Positions 9,906-20,970 of a DNA stretch of 64,000 nucleotides are shown in pieces (position 1 is the first letter of the stretch; each line of letters opens with the position of its first letter). Both the position numbers and the translations under genes were made by a program. Origin of the DNA: Pseudoips prasinana (lineage: Eukaryota > Arthropoda > Insecta > Lepidoptera > Nolidae); contig OX621236.1 in the NCBI GenBank assembly GCA_951640165.1, positions 25,412,948-25,476,947 of the forward strand, written 5' to 3'. A model generated the notes under the pieces. That model did no database searches and was not told the origin of the DNA. It saw only the letters and a program-made list of their open reading frames with translations.

Positions 9906-11174
9906 TGTAAACAACTAGTGGCCTCAATAAAAAAAATATTGAGTTTAGATCTTTATAGGTCGCTCTTCTATTTATAAAATTGTCTTGTCATGTCAAAACG
10001 TTAGAAAAAATAAAAGCATAGCCGGTCCATGAGGTTCTACGGAATACTTAGCCTTTGGAAACCACGTCAAAGCAGAATATTTCGATATGCTCGGTAATGT
10101 AATCAATTAAAATTTGCTGGTATACGAACTACCTTGCCTTACTATAAATAATAATAATAATAAAATACGTTTATTTATCCTTCCACAAATTGTAACTTAA
10201 GGCTAGATTATAACTATGAATACTATTTACATTTGTGAAGGACTGGTGCCTGAAATAGGTTGCGAAAACCTGTGCCACAGGTCACCAGGCCTCCCTCATG
10301 GAAAAGTAGTAGGTTACATAGGCTTAAATTTATTGTTCTAGGGAGAGAAGGGATGCAGAAGTATGTGACAGTTTGTATGTGTGGTTGTGTGAATGTACCT
10401 ACGTGTGAAAGTAGAGAGCTGAAATGAGTCTGTATGTGTGGGAGTGTACTGGTATGTGTATTATGTGATGATATTGTGATGTGTAAAGGTGGCTGGAAGT
10501 ATTATGCATTAGTATTTATAATTAAAAAGAAAAGATATTGTAGAACTAGAATAGAACTAATAAAATTTAATTAAAGTACGTGCACACAACGGTAATAATA
10601 TAATTGCATAACGGCTACTTTAGGGCTTCTGCTAATCACCAAGAACCCACTAAATTGGACAACATAACCAAATTTGGTTCTAAAAGGATTTTTGATGATT
10701 TTGAGAACACTGTGCCAGTAACTGTTAAGTTATTTTTTTTTTGTAATCGGTACTCACGAAAACAAATCAACCGTAATTAATTAAATTATTATGTATAACA
10801 AAATTTGGGGTGAACTTTGAAACCGCTGTCGTCGATGATTTCGTAAATGGAATGAAATTAAGCAACTTTATAGCAGTTTATAAATCATAATTCAACAATT
10901 CCCACCTTGGAAGTACATAAAAAACAGAACAATGGTTATAAACCTGTATTTACATAAATACCCCCTAAATAATATTTCAGAGGTGTTGAAACACAGTACG
11001 TAACGGGCACAAACTTGTATAAGCAGACCCAATTACTTTACTGGATTTACTTTCAAGGTTTCTGAACTACCTCAAAGGTTGAGTGGAATGGAAATTGATT
11101 ATAAAACTGACTTTAACGTTTGGATAACATAAGGGTCAATTTTATAAATCGTTTTCTATTGAATACAAGCGAAA
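9906..11174. other. No gene; includes a GT-rich dispersed-repeat-like segment
   Basis: From about 10140 an ATAATAATA run leads into AATACGTTTATTTATCC, which looks like the complement of a LINE or SINE 3' end. At 10370-10490 the plus strand is rich in TGTGTG-type words. A similar GT-rich segment occurs at 26820-26910. The rest shows no feature. Confidence 0.3.
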
Positions 11175-11362
11175 ATGATTTCTAAAGTATCACAACGAAA
11201 TTGTTTCCTTTAATGAAGGACTCATATAAAGGTCAAGCGATGCTTATTTACCGACTTAGTAATAAATAAGTCGGCAAAGAAGCATCGCTTATATTATTAT
11301 GAGTCGTATGACTCTTTAAAGAAATAGGTTTCATTGCGATACTTTAGACATCCTTCATGACA
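11175..11362. mobile_element. Imperfect palindrome of about 190 bp, MITE-like
   Basis: From the centre at about 11260, the right half (TAAGTCGG, AAGCATCGCTT, TATGAGTC, TTTCATTGCGATACTTTAGA) is an imperfect inverted copy of the left half, with small insertions and substitutions along about 85 bp. A full-length hairpin with decayed arms fits an old MITE. The ends are approximate. Confidence 0.6.
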
Positions 11363-11624
11363 GGTGTTATCAATCTTCCCCCTTATTGATGATCCTTGAT
11401 GACGTTTCTCATACACAGGTAACAGCTATTACTTGTAAAGTACTAAGATACAGTGGGACAAGGCTATTTATGAACGTGACTGACATTTGTGGGAGGGCAC
11501 CACTATGACGGCAAGGGTTGCTTTTAAGAAAATTTCCGTAATATTAAGGGAAAATTTAACTATGGCAATAGACTGTATCCATTGTATTTTGTATCAATTG
11601 TATTATAATTATAACTTTGACGGG

Positions 11625-11817
11625 CCAGTTGGCTAGTTGGTTGTTTTCTATTCCCACTCAGGACAGATATTTGTGTGCATTAACATGTCTGATTGTCCCG
11701 TGTCAAGGTGTATTTACAAAAGTAGTATATGTTGTATATCGGCTATTTGATTTCCATAGTACAAGCTTTACTTAGTTTGGGATCAGATCAGATGGCCGTG
11801 TGTGAATAATTTCCCAG
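11625..11817 (+). mobile_element. tRNA-headed SINE, family A, plus strand
   Basis: The tRNA-like head is shortened (GGCCAGTTGGCTAGTTGG to TTCCCACTCAGGACAG). The body is well kept: ATATTTGTGTGCATTAACATG, then TTTCCATAGTACAAGCTTTA, then GTTTGGGATCAGATCAGATG and GGCCGTGTGTGAATAATTTC. It serves as a reference for the 3' end of this family. Confidence 0.75.
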
Positions 11818-12024
11818 GAATATCGAACTCTAAAAGTTTATAGAGTACCCCATATACTATCGATTTATTTATTATAAATAAATTACTAGCACAAGGGAAT
11901 AAAACAGTCATTTTTATCTTTATCGATAAATTTATTTCTAAATTAATATCTAATTCACATTACTTAATACTACATTAATAAAGAACATCAAACGAAAAAC
12001 TAATACACGGGTGCGACTTAAAAA

Positions 12025-12148
12025 TCAAGCATGGTAACATTTGCCTATCAGGGCGGCAACTCGCTCGTTAACTTTTTCAAATGGAATTATCGAGCCTTCA
12101 CTGTGTTTTTCTTTCATGAAAAACTCCTTAACCTTTTTCCCTATTTCC
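12025..12148 (-). pseudogene. N-terminal fragment of an IS630/Tc1-type transposase
   Basis: The minus strand reads EIGKKVKEFFMKEKHSEG, then IIPFEKVNERVAALIG, then stops. This resembles the N-terminal helix-turn-helix of insect IS630-like transposases (K-x-x-x-F-F-x-x-E-K, then IP...RVAAA-x-G), also seen at 29978-30110. In that copy the reading frame ends at an intron directly after the equivalent glycine. Here the matching position carries GC instead of a GT donor. The catalytic domain is absent. Confidence 0.5.
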
Positions 12149-12164
12149 CTGAAACCACTTTTTT

Positions 12165-13647
12165 ATCACTTTTGTTATATTGTAGTTAAACCAAATAATA
12201 CAATAATAAACGTAGGAACCGCAGTCAGCAAAGCAAGCTGTGGCAGAACTGTCAAAGAGACACTTTACTAGATGGCGGTGTTAGTTCCACTTTCAGCCAC
12301 GTTTAAAAAGATCCTTGTCGCACTATAAAGATTTTTCCTCAGTCGAACAGACCATAGACCAAAAATAGTTATGCTCTATTTTCTTCGGACGAGTCTGGTG
12401 GCGCCCCACACACACTGAATTGCAATAAGCCAGCCGCAGGATGCGGTGATTTATGTCCGGAATAGCTAATTATATTAAAAATAATTTGTAGTTCTTTTGG
12501 TAGGTGGCTTGTTTGGACAAAAAATAAGTAGGATATTCTTAATTTATGGTCAGTAAGTTAAAAACTTGTTTAGTTTCGAACTGGAATCATTTAACCGGCA
12601 CTCTCATTGATCGGTTCTTTTAACCAGCCATTTAATTGCATAACTTATATTCACATCCCCTTGACTAGTAGATTTCTGTATAAATTATTAATTTCATGGC
12701 CGTAAGGACTTAAAATAACAATGTCATTTAGAATTAAAATACTTCTACATGTAAAATAATGTAGAAGTATTTATTGTATAGGAAAACTCAATTATAAGCT
12801 CACGGTTAGTTAGAACTCTAGTTTTCCCCCATGTCTTCTAATGTAGAGCTTTTCTTTCGTCTAATTGCATTACTAGACAACTATAACATAAACTACCAAT
12901 TTAGTTCCATATCCAGTGTGGACGTTGTCAAAGTATTGAGTAACCTAATAAGTACACGTACCTCAAAAAAAGAATAACGGACCCAATTACTAGGTAGACC
13001 TATTTCATCTTTCTTAAATCAATATCAATACACTAAGATGCCTCCTGTCCGTTTTAGCAATGACGGCCTCTAGAGAAATCAGACCCTATCCTCCACCGGC
13101 TCATTGACCCCTGGCGCCCACAAATGCTCACGGTGGTGTATCCAGTTAGCCTCTTAAAGCCTATGCATACCACGTTTTTTAAGCGCGCCGTTGAAGCGCT
13201 GTCGTAGCGAAACACACGCGCGTTAGCATCGCGTTAGTATCGATTCAAACAAACACCAAACTTCTTTGTAGAATAAAAGCGCGCCATCGACGCATATACT
13301 TGTCTACTCTCCGCTCGTGCCTAGACAAACGATAACGACAAGAGTACACGATATTTAATTCGTAAATTGTATATTCATACTTATAACTTCTGCTATTTTT
13401 ATAATATACTTTATGTTTCCTTAATTTAATTCCGAAGTTAATCTGGGCATACTACCTAAGGCAGCGCACTTGGTGTACATATAATTTCTGATTTATATTA
13501 CATAGAGCGCCTTCAATACAAGGATAAGTCATTGCAGTATAGACAATCATCTCAACTCATTTGTTACGACGCAGACGGGCTAAGGTAACGCTCTTACTGT
13601 CCAAATAACTGGATTATGATACAGGAGAAGAGAGAAGGAGGTTGGAT
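12165..13647. other. No gene; CpG-rich patch near 13180-13320
   Basis: Most of the stretch is AT-rich and featureless. A 14-bp hairpin (AAATACTTCTACAT with its reverse complement) sits at about 12740-12776. The 13180-13320 patch has an unusual density of CGCG and GCGC words and an AATAAAAG box, and could be a promoter fragment or an unknown element. Confidence 0.3.
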
Positions 13648-15884
13648 GTATCGATGGGTCCTACGTATAAGCCAAAATGCAAAATGACAACTTTACAGGA
13701 GAGGCTTTCAAAGTTTAAACTTGCTGTAACTTAAGATTGATAAAACCGAAATTAATGAAACTTTGCTTGTTTACTAAGACAATTGTCCTACTTATATATA
13801 CTACACCATTTTATATATATATTTAACAGTTTTTTTTACTGCTTTTTTTACTGTAGAACGTTAGTTTTTGTTAAAATTATTTGTATTTTAAAACACCATA
13901 AAAGGGCCAATGTGTCAAATTGGCCAATATACATGTATTATGCCAAGTTGCATAATATAAGTATTTTTAAATATTTTTGCTCATGAAATCAATTAAGGAC
14001 TGAAACAGTTGATAATTAATTAATTATAATGAAAGCCATTTGGATATTTAGATAATTAAATCACATTGACACTTATACATTTTAGAATCTGCTAACCTAC
14101 TAACTGTGTTTTCAGTTAGGTAATATAAAAAATAGACAAAAATCACAATAGTTTTAATCATTTATTGAAACAAAAATTTAAGTTTCTTTAAACTACAATT
14201 ATGGACCCGTATTCAATGGTTTTTTGGCATTATCTACCTAAGAATAATTAACAAAAAAATCACTTAATATCTAAGTTTGATTAACAAAATCACGTAATAA
14301 GCTTATGAAAATAAATGTAAGTATTTCACATTATTATTTTCTCAATAAAATCACTAAAAAACTTAACAAAAATAAAATCCTTACTGGCGTAAACAAAAAT
14401 AAAAATCTCAATAGCATAAAAATTAATGATTGTCTTCATTTTCGCTATCATTCGTAGTCACAATGTCATTAGATGTTACTAAATTCTCATAATAACTGTG
14501 GTATACAGGTGGGATGATATTTTTTCGACATAAATCCAGCAAGTCTTTCTTCTTAGAAGGTTGTATCGGTAACAGTTGATTGTAACATAGTTGCAGAGGA
14601 ATATCTGTTGGTTTATCGGCAATTCGTCTTCTTGTTCGCACACTGACTGATCTAAGATTTTAATATAATTTTCAATACCATCTTCACCCAAATCATATTT
14701 ATAGTACAAAACGTATGATTCATCTCGGCTTACATGAATTTGTTTTATTTTAGACCAAAGGATTTTTTGTCCTTCCGAGTTTTTAGTCCAATTAAACTGC
14801 GTATTTGTCTGCATCTTTTGAAGTTATAAATCATATTTTGAAGTACGTCTATGACGTTATAAGGACTTCCTTTTGATTTTGCCCATCGAATCAATGAGCT
14901 TCATTCAGAGGGTGTGTAAATATTTTTATATTTTGAAGCTCGTTCAATGGTGGCGTGTATGGAGTCGCTTTCATTCTGAGTGTGGCCTACCTCAAGAAAA
15001 GAGTGTTTTATATTCAAATTAAACTGTTTAGCAGCATAACGATACATGAAAAACATAATCCTGTTTCGGTTTTGGCCGGCGCAGTTGTCTGACCAAAATC
15101 TGAAGTCGTTACAACCTTCTTAACTTTTTAATTTAATTATATCATAAACACAGCTCGCTATTTCGTTCGATCCCTTCATAGCAATTTGTTCGTTCCATAA
15201 GTAACAGGTACCAATTAAGTTCCCAATATCAAAAACTGATAAGTTATGTACTTTCAATCGCTTACTGTAATAAAATAGACTTATCTCACCACTTGTGGAC
15301 AACAACACTTTTTGCAAATAAAAGTAGCGCAGAAAAATTTTCGTGTCATTTTGTGAATCACGTGTATTCTTTTCTTTTAAAGATCTAGCCAGATTTTTGT
15401 CAATTATATGATTATCATAATTTATTTTATATTCTGGAGTCACAGGACCGCTTTTTTTGTAAGTCTTTTGTAAGTAATGTGTCACTAAATTCTGTCTTCT
15501 ACTAAACTTAGCACGATATTTGGATGCCATCTTTCAGTTATTAATCTAAATTGTAACGCTAAAACACAGTAACGAGATTTTGTTTTGATCACAGCGCGGG
15601 CGTTGCTCCATCTGACGTATAAGTGTCAAACTAGCCGATTGGCCCAAACAATAAACAAACGCGCGGGAAGTCCCCGCGTATAAGTCTCAAATTACTCTTT
15701 GGACCTTATACGTTTCAATTCACGATACATATGCCGTTATACTTTAATAGAAAGTCGTGTTTCCATGCAGTTTTATTTTTTAATTGCTCACACGATTAAT
15801 CATATCGATAGGATGCGTTTATCATAAAAAAGTCAAAATCGTCAAATTGTTAGTTTGGCCCTTATACGTAGGACCCATCGGTAT
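13648..15884 (-). mobile_element. 2.2-kb DNA transposon with terminal inverted repeats, transposase broken
   Basis: The left end from 13652 and the right end at 15880, read inwards, both give CGATGGGTCCTACGTATAAG. GTAT sits outside each end (13648-13651 and 15881-15884), a candidate 4-bp target duplication. The core ACGTATAAG followed by TCAAA-like words recurs inside the right end (about 15617-15710), as expected for transposase-binding subterminal repeats. A TGTCAAATTGGCC-like word occurs on the left side near 13912. Between the ends lies the minus-strand pseudogene at 14423-15530. The superfamily is unsure: a 4-bp duplication fits Sola, but I cannot confirm that. Confidence 0.75.
14423..15530 (-). 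pseudogene. Transposase-like gene with an SDNC-x-GQN-R-N domain, multiply broken
   Basis: The frame starts MASKYRAKFSRR at 15530 and runs through FLRYFYLQKVLLST, VHNLSVFDIGN and MKGSNEIASC to a TAA at 15122-15120. The same frame resumes with FRFWSDNCAGQNRNRIMFFM, LEVGHTQNESDSIHATIERA and YTPSE. It meets a TGA (14903-14901) where related proteins, as I recall them, have Trp. It then shifts frame twice to give NWTKNSEGQKILW and KKKDLLDLCRKNIIPP. I recognise this as the arthropod multicopy family I associate with a DUF7869-type domain, from memory. The Asp/Asn/His/Glu motifs suggest an RNase H-like fold, which is inference. Two nonsense codons and two frameshifts make it a pseudogene. Confidence 0.7.
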
Positions 15885-17385
15885 AATGTGTAAGATTGGC
15901 ATACGGGCCATCTATGTAAGTGTTATTGTTAAATCCATTCGATCCATTAAATTTTTCATCTCATTAGTATACACGCAAAATAGTCTGTACACAGTGAGGT
16001 TCAATAATAAAATTGTTTTGCATAATTCCACGTCCCATGCGACCGGAACTGCGGATAGAATTAATTAATGATTCAATTAAAGCGAACGGGTTGGCATACA
16101 AACAAAAATATGCAACATATTTAGCAAGCAGCGTAGGGTTACAATACGTATGTAGATTAGCAATTTAGGCATTTGGGACAGAGGAGGACTAATGACATTA
16201 AAATTCATACAGAGGAACGTTTGAATTTTAATGTAAGTTGATAGCTTAAATTCGGCTTTCACGATACCGAGAGAGCAAACACTGGCTGATGAGCGCAAAT
16301 TACAATGTATTATTAGGTACTGCTGGACTTAACGTGTTACAAAAAAAATATACATATGTGAAAGTAGACCATATTTTAAAGAAAGTCATAGATCCAAAAA
16401 TCTCAATGATCTTAGATCTTAACACCTAAAATTAACGAAAATTTACCACTCAATTTAATTTATTGTTTTGTATCTAGTATATTTAAGTTGTTGTTAGTTT
16501 GTAGTTTTATGCTGGGCGGCTTGAGCACGCGTTCGCCACTGTTGTCCGCTAAAGCTAACTTCAAATGTTATAATTTAGTGTAAAGGTGTTTTAGAAATTT
16601 TAAGGTCGCTGTTTTAAAAATAGTTTTAATAGTCCTTTTTAGTTACTAGTTATCTATTAGGTATATCGCGGTGAAAACCTAAATAAAAGTGAAATAGATT
16701 AATGGTGCCTGACATTCTTTCAACGTTAATTTCCTTATAAATCCTAAATTTATAATCCTAAAATTAATAAATTTATAGGATGGGATTTATAGCGTGGGAA
16801 TAAAAAACAATGCCTTATAATATCGGTTTATAAATACACAAAAAAAAATATGCATAGAATCAAAAACCTTTTTGAAGCCGATTACAAATTAGAAGATATA
16901 ATGATACCTACGTGACACACTGATACCGTAAACTAATAACCGCCGCGGCAACCTCGTGCGGTCACATCAGATTGATCTTTTCTAGTACGTCGAAATTAAT
17001 TAAAGTACATATATCTGATAGTTAAGCTCTGTAAAACGAATTTAATAGAAGATTACCTACCTAATTACAAATGTTAATACATTACCCATACATTAAAAGA
17101 TTAGGTAATCCCGTAGAACGCGCTACACACACAAGGGTATAGACGCTAACTATTCGTTAGTGTACGTAATCCGTTCAATTAGTTTGGGATTAGTCGATTG
17201 TAGGATTAAGCTAGTTAATGTCAATAGCTCAGCTTCCCTTACAACACGAGTTTATACAAACAGACGGAGTCAAATGTATATTTCTGTTCTCTTCAATACT
17301 GTTTAATGGGATCTTATAAAATAAAATACTGGCGGCATTTGTATTTTTCCACGACTTATTGGTAGTTTGCTAAAAACATAAAATG
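15885..17385. other. No gene recognised
   Basis: AT-rich DNA with short open frames. Around 16500-16560 a more GC-balanced segment precedes AT-rich sequence, with no recognisable product. Confidence 0.35.
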
Positions 17386-17438
17386 CTAGCTGTGCCCGCA
17401 ACTTCGTCCTCGTGGAATAGTGTCTTTGGATATGATGG

Positions 17439-19405
17439 ATGGTGGTGATGGATGGTGCTTATATTCAAAACATAAAAATCAATAATACCTACACCAGTGG
17501 CATAGAGGAGACCACGGAATCCTTACTTAATTCGCTCATACCTGATGATAGTTCCTTGAACGATAATGACTACCATAAGCAGATTAGACAGTGGGCAAAC
17601 AATCCACCCGCTACCTATATGTCTAGTCTTCCTACAATTAATGAGTTTATGAATACTGTGAAATCGCTACCTGTTAACAAAGCTTCAGGTGAAGATAAAA
17701 TATCCAACAAAATGATAATAGAAGCCACAAAACAATCCGGTGATTCAATACTAAAAGTTTTTAATCGTTGCATATCTGAAGGGACTTTTCCGCGTTCTTG
17801 GCGCAGCGGTTTTATTCGTATTATACCAAAAATGGCGATAAACTGCCTGAAGACCCTAAGTCATACCGACCAATAACGTTACTGCCTTCCTTAGGCAAGC
17901 TTCTAGAACGACTTATTGTACCGCGAATGCTGCCGGGAGGACCAAAATTTCACGGAAATCAATTTGGTTTTACTGCGGGTAAATCGACAGTGGACGCAGC
18001 TATCTCAGTGAGGAAAGCTGTAAACTCGTCCGAATGTAAATACGTTTTGGCCATATTCCTAGATATTTCAGGGGCGTTTGATAATACTTGGTGGCCAATT
18101 TTGTTACAAAAACTTAAGTTACGCGGTTGTTACAGTAATATATATTCGATAATCACATCTTATTTCGTACATGGCTCTGCAACTCTTAAGCTTGGTCACT
18201 TCAGAGTCACTAAATCGTTAACCATGGGTTGCCCCCAGGGCTCAGTGCTCGCGCCGTATCTCTGGAACTTGGGTTTTGATGACTTCTTGACATTACCCTT
18301 GCCATCACGCTGCTCACTAACGGCATATGCTGACGATGGCCTCTTACTTATACAGGGTAACTCCAGGAGAGAGTTGGAAAATCTGGCTCAAACTTGCTTA
18401 AGTATGATAAGTGAATGGGGTAAAAGAAATCGCCTTACATTTGCTCCTCATAAAACCTACCAACTCCTTCTTAAAGGTGAACTAAAATCCCCCCCGGGCG
18501 TAAAACTTAATAATGTTACTGTAAAACGCAAAATATGAACCTGTTATTTGGGCTTAGTTTTAGAAAAGAATTTCTCGTTTATAGAACATATTAAATCAGT
18601 TGGGGAAAAAGCTAAGCGAAACTTTTTTGCACTTACAAGGATATCGACGGCAACCTGGGGCCTCTCTTTTAATACTCTTAAAATCATTTACGGGGCAACC
18701 TATCTTGGGTGTATATGCTACGGCTCGCCTGTGTGGGCTGATAGGGCTACCATCGGAGCTGCTCGCCGTAAATTACTACAAAGCCAGAGGTTGGCGTTGA
18801 TATTTCTGTGTAAAGCCTATAGAACAGTGAGCACAGAGGCCCTACCTGTCCTAGCGGGTGTACTACCGGTTGATCTTGAAGTACAAAGACGAGCAGCAAT
18901 GTATTATTCTACGCGCGATAATTTAGAAAATGATTTCTTATCATTACGCGACCGTGCGAAAATAACCAGGCTATTTATGCCAATAGCTGACTTAAATAAC
19001 GAACTACTAAATGAATGGCAATGTAGATGGAATACTTCAACCAAGGGTCGCCATCTGCACCAGTTCTTTCCGGACGTACGCGAACGGTTAAATAAAACTT
19101 GGCTAATCATAGACCATTGTGTTGCACAATTTCTTACCGGACACGGCAATTTTAAAAGTAAATTGTATAGTTTCAAATTAGTATCTTCACCAATCTGTCT
19201 GTGCTCAACATCCAGTAACGAATATGAACAAACTGCTCACCACATCCTGTGGGAGTGTGATCTCTGGCAAAATCAGCGTGATATTATGTTAAACAGCTTG
19301 CAACCAATATCTGGAGTAGTTTATTATACGGATCTTGTAGCAACAAGGAACAACTTCCGTGCGTTTAAGCGTTTTTGCCATACCTACTATTGGAATCAAA
19401 TATAA
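17439..19405 (+). pseudogene. R1-clade reverse transcriptase ORF2, C-terminal two thirds, broken
   Basis: The first frame gives the fingers region (VKSLPVNKASGEDKISNKMI, FPRSWRSGFIRIIPK). A one-base loss in an A run at about 17826-17831 moves the frame to KSYRPITLLPSLGKLLERL. The palm follows with FLDISGAFDNTWW, GCPQGSVLAP and the catalytic YADD at 18326-18337. An in-frame TGA after KRKI (18536-18538) interrupts just before YLGLVLEKNFSF. The thumb-connection block has the R1-type AYRTVSTEALPVLAGVLP, and the C-terminus has CLCSTSSNEYEQTAHH with a final cysteine in ILWEC. The frame ends at the TAA at 19403-19405. One frameshift plus one stop make it inactive, though the catalytic residues remain. 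Confidence 0.9.
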
Positions 19406-19746
19406 CAGCTCACTTAGGACCCTTAAATTGATCCTCGGTGCTTTTGCAGCTGGCTTCTCTAGTTGCAAATCTCTCATTTTATGAGGCTATAGCCTCTTTA
19501 CATCATTCTGTCTCCCGCTTTGCTCTGGAGGGAAGTGGAACTATTCATTTTCTAACTCCTCCTTTTTTCTGTTTCTGATTAAATTCGTTGCGGGATCCAA
19601 GACAGTTAAAGCGATTCCCCGGGACATGCCTGAGCTTCACCGCTCAGTGTCATTTCATTGTGTGCCACTGTTGATCCTGGCTTACAGGAGTTGCAGTGGT
19701 GGGTAAGAGGGAGGGACTAGTCCCGTAAAAAAAAAAAAAAAAAAAA
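19406..19746 (+). other. 3' untranslated region and poly(A) of the R1-clade LINE
   Basis: This 340-bp tail is nearly identical to 9318-9654 and, diverged and inverted, partly present at 41466-41610. A short TATGAGGCTATAGCCTCTT hairpin lies at about 19480-19500, and a GAGCTTCACCGCTCAG-type word lies near the end. Such structures are candidates for reverse-transcriptase recognition, which is inference. Confidence 0.75.
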
Positions 19747-19784
19747 GTGTCTTTGGATAGTATTCGAAAATAATAGTATATATA

Positions 19785-20003
19785 GGGACATTGTCACACA
19801 GATCATCCTAGCCCCAAACTAAGCAAAGCTTGTACTATGGGTACCAGGCGACGATATACATACTTATATAGATTGATAAATACTTAAATACATAGAAAAC
19901 ATCTATGACTAATATTCGTGCTCATCACACAAATATTTCCACTTACCGGGATTTACACAGCTTCGTAGGAAGGAGCACTACCAACTAGGCTAGGCTATGT
20001 GGC
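19785..20003 (-). mobile_element. tRNA-headed SINE (family A10 type), minus strand
   Basis: This copy is near-identical in layout to 33001-33230: GACATTGTCACACAGATCAT, CCCAAACTAAGCAAAGCTTG, ATACATACTTATATAG, then ACACAAATATTTCCACTTAC and a tRNA-like head. The head is damaged (the B box lacks part of GATTCGAACCC). It lies inside the Helitron, after the LINE target duplication. Confidence 0.7.
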
Positions 20004-20514
20004 ACAGTCGTCTGCCCACACGTGTCTGTCCATTCGGGTAAGCACATTCAGGCATATTTCCCCACCTACACCGCGCCATGCCACGCCGCGTTATATACCG
20101 AATCAACATAATAAGAAATAAGCTTCAAGCTTCTAGCACCGACTAGATAAGTACTTCTAGCTCCAAAAATGACGAACTTCCGTACAGCTTTACATACCCG
20201 CTTTTCAACCCCCTATGTCCTTTCTCTGGCTCTAGATTATCTGTGTACCAAATTTCATTTAAACCGGTTCAGTAGTTTTGGCGAAAGCTCGACAGACAGA
20301 CAGATAAACATACTTACTTTCGCATTTATAATATTAGTAAGGATATCAAATTGGAATATACACTTCAAATCACTAAAATAAAAACACCTCGTAAGTTTGG
20401 TTTTGTATGACTTTTTTTCTATTAACCACAAAAAATTGATAGTACAGTAGTATAAATATATAGTAGTATTATAAGGTATTGAGGTTTTATAAAACAAAGT
20501 CGAAGAATAGCGCC

Positions 20515-20640
20515 TCCATCCCCGGAGTGGTCTAAGCAATGAATTCTAACTTTGATGTTAGGATTCGTAGCTTAACAGCAGATCACCTAGCCAGAGTGGT
20601 AAAGGGTGCTGGTTCGAGACTCGCAGGACCAATAACATGT
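20515..20640 (+). repeat. tRNA-like repeat fragments
   Basis: Two short tRNA-like pieces occur: CCGGAGTGGTCTAAGC and, further on, CCAGAGTGGTAAAGGGTGC with GGTTCGAGACTC. They look like A- and B-box remnants of a SINE head. No full cloverleaf could be made. Confidence 0.3.
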
Positions 20641-20784
20641 CTTCGTAGACACCATCAAAATGTGGCTGGTGAAATTTACGGGATGTGAACTGAGTTCAAA
20701 ATCAACATTAAAACAAAGCCTACCTTAAATGAGCTCGGTTTTTAAAGCAAATGGTTACCGACCGAGTCAGACCGGGTAAGTCAA

Positions 20785-20970
20785 GAGGTAGAGTTTATGT
20801 ACTGTGCGAGGCACGGGTGTATAACACCGCCAACTCGCCGACTCCGGAATGCTACTGGATATCTATCTTACCAAAAAATCCAAACCAATAAATTTTTGGC
20901 CCGATCCGGGATTTGAACCTAGAAACTTAATGTCTACGATTGAACACACTAACACAAAGCGAACGAGGCA
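20785..20970 (-). mobile_element. SINE family B fragment, minus strand
   Basis: GCGAGGCACGGGTGTATAAC, ACCGCCAACTCGCCGACTCC and GGCCCGATCCGGGATTTGAA match, in order, the minus-strand family B SINE at 59985-60360. The tRNA-like head points left, so the element reads from about 20970 to 20785. Confidence 0.6.

Larger units (their letters stand above)
17420..19759 (+). mobile_element. R1-clade LINE, 5'-truncated, with 13-bp target duplication
   Basis: GTGTCTTTGGATA lies directly before (17420-17432) and after (19747-19759) the inserted sequence. The inserted block runs from 17433 to a poly(A) run at 19746 and contains reverse transcriptase and a C-terminal zinc-like motif, followed by a 3' untranslated region of about 320 bp. 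The gag-like ORF1 and the endonuclease are missing, so target-primed reverse transcription stopped early. R1-clade elements are often site-specific; this one lies in a Helitron and its sister copy at 9201-9667 in unrelated sequence. Confidence 0.9.
17386..20343 (-). mobile_element. Helitron-type non-autonomous element split by two later insertions
   Basis: On the minus strand the element begins TCCTTACTAATATTATAAATG (from 20343) and ends GGGCACAGCTAG (at 17386). TC at the 5' end and CTAG at the 3' end, an A before the TC, no inverted repeats and no target duplication fit the Helitron pattern. The 5' part (TTGGCGAAAGC, ACCGGTTTAAATGAAATTTG) is the dispersed block common in lepidopteran genomes. 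The R1-clade LINE (17433-19746) and a SINE (19785-20003) sit inside it. The 3' flank is C rather than the expected T. Confidence 0.65.

Noticed and set aside
14423..15530. PiggyBac transposon
   Set aside because: The ends are not TTAA and the protein motifs (SDNC, GQN, VGHTQNE) do not fit PiggyBac transposase.
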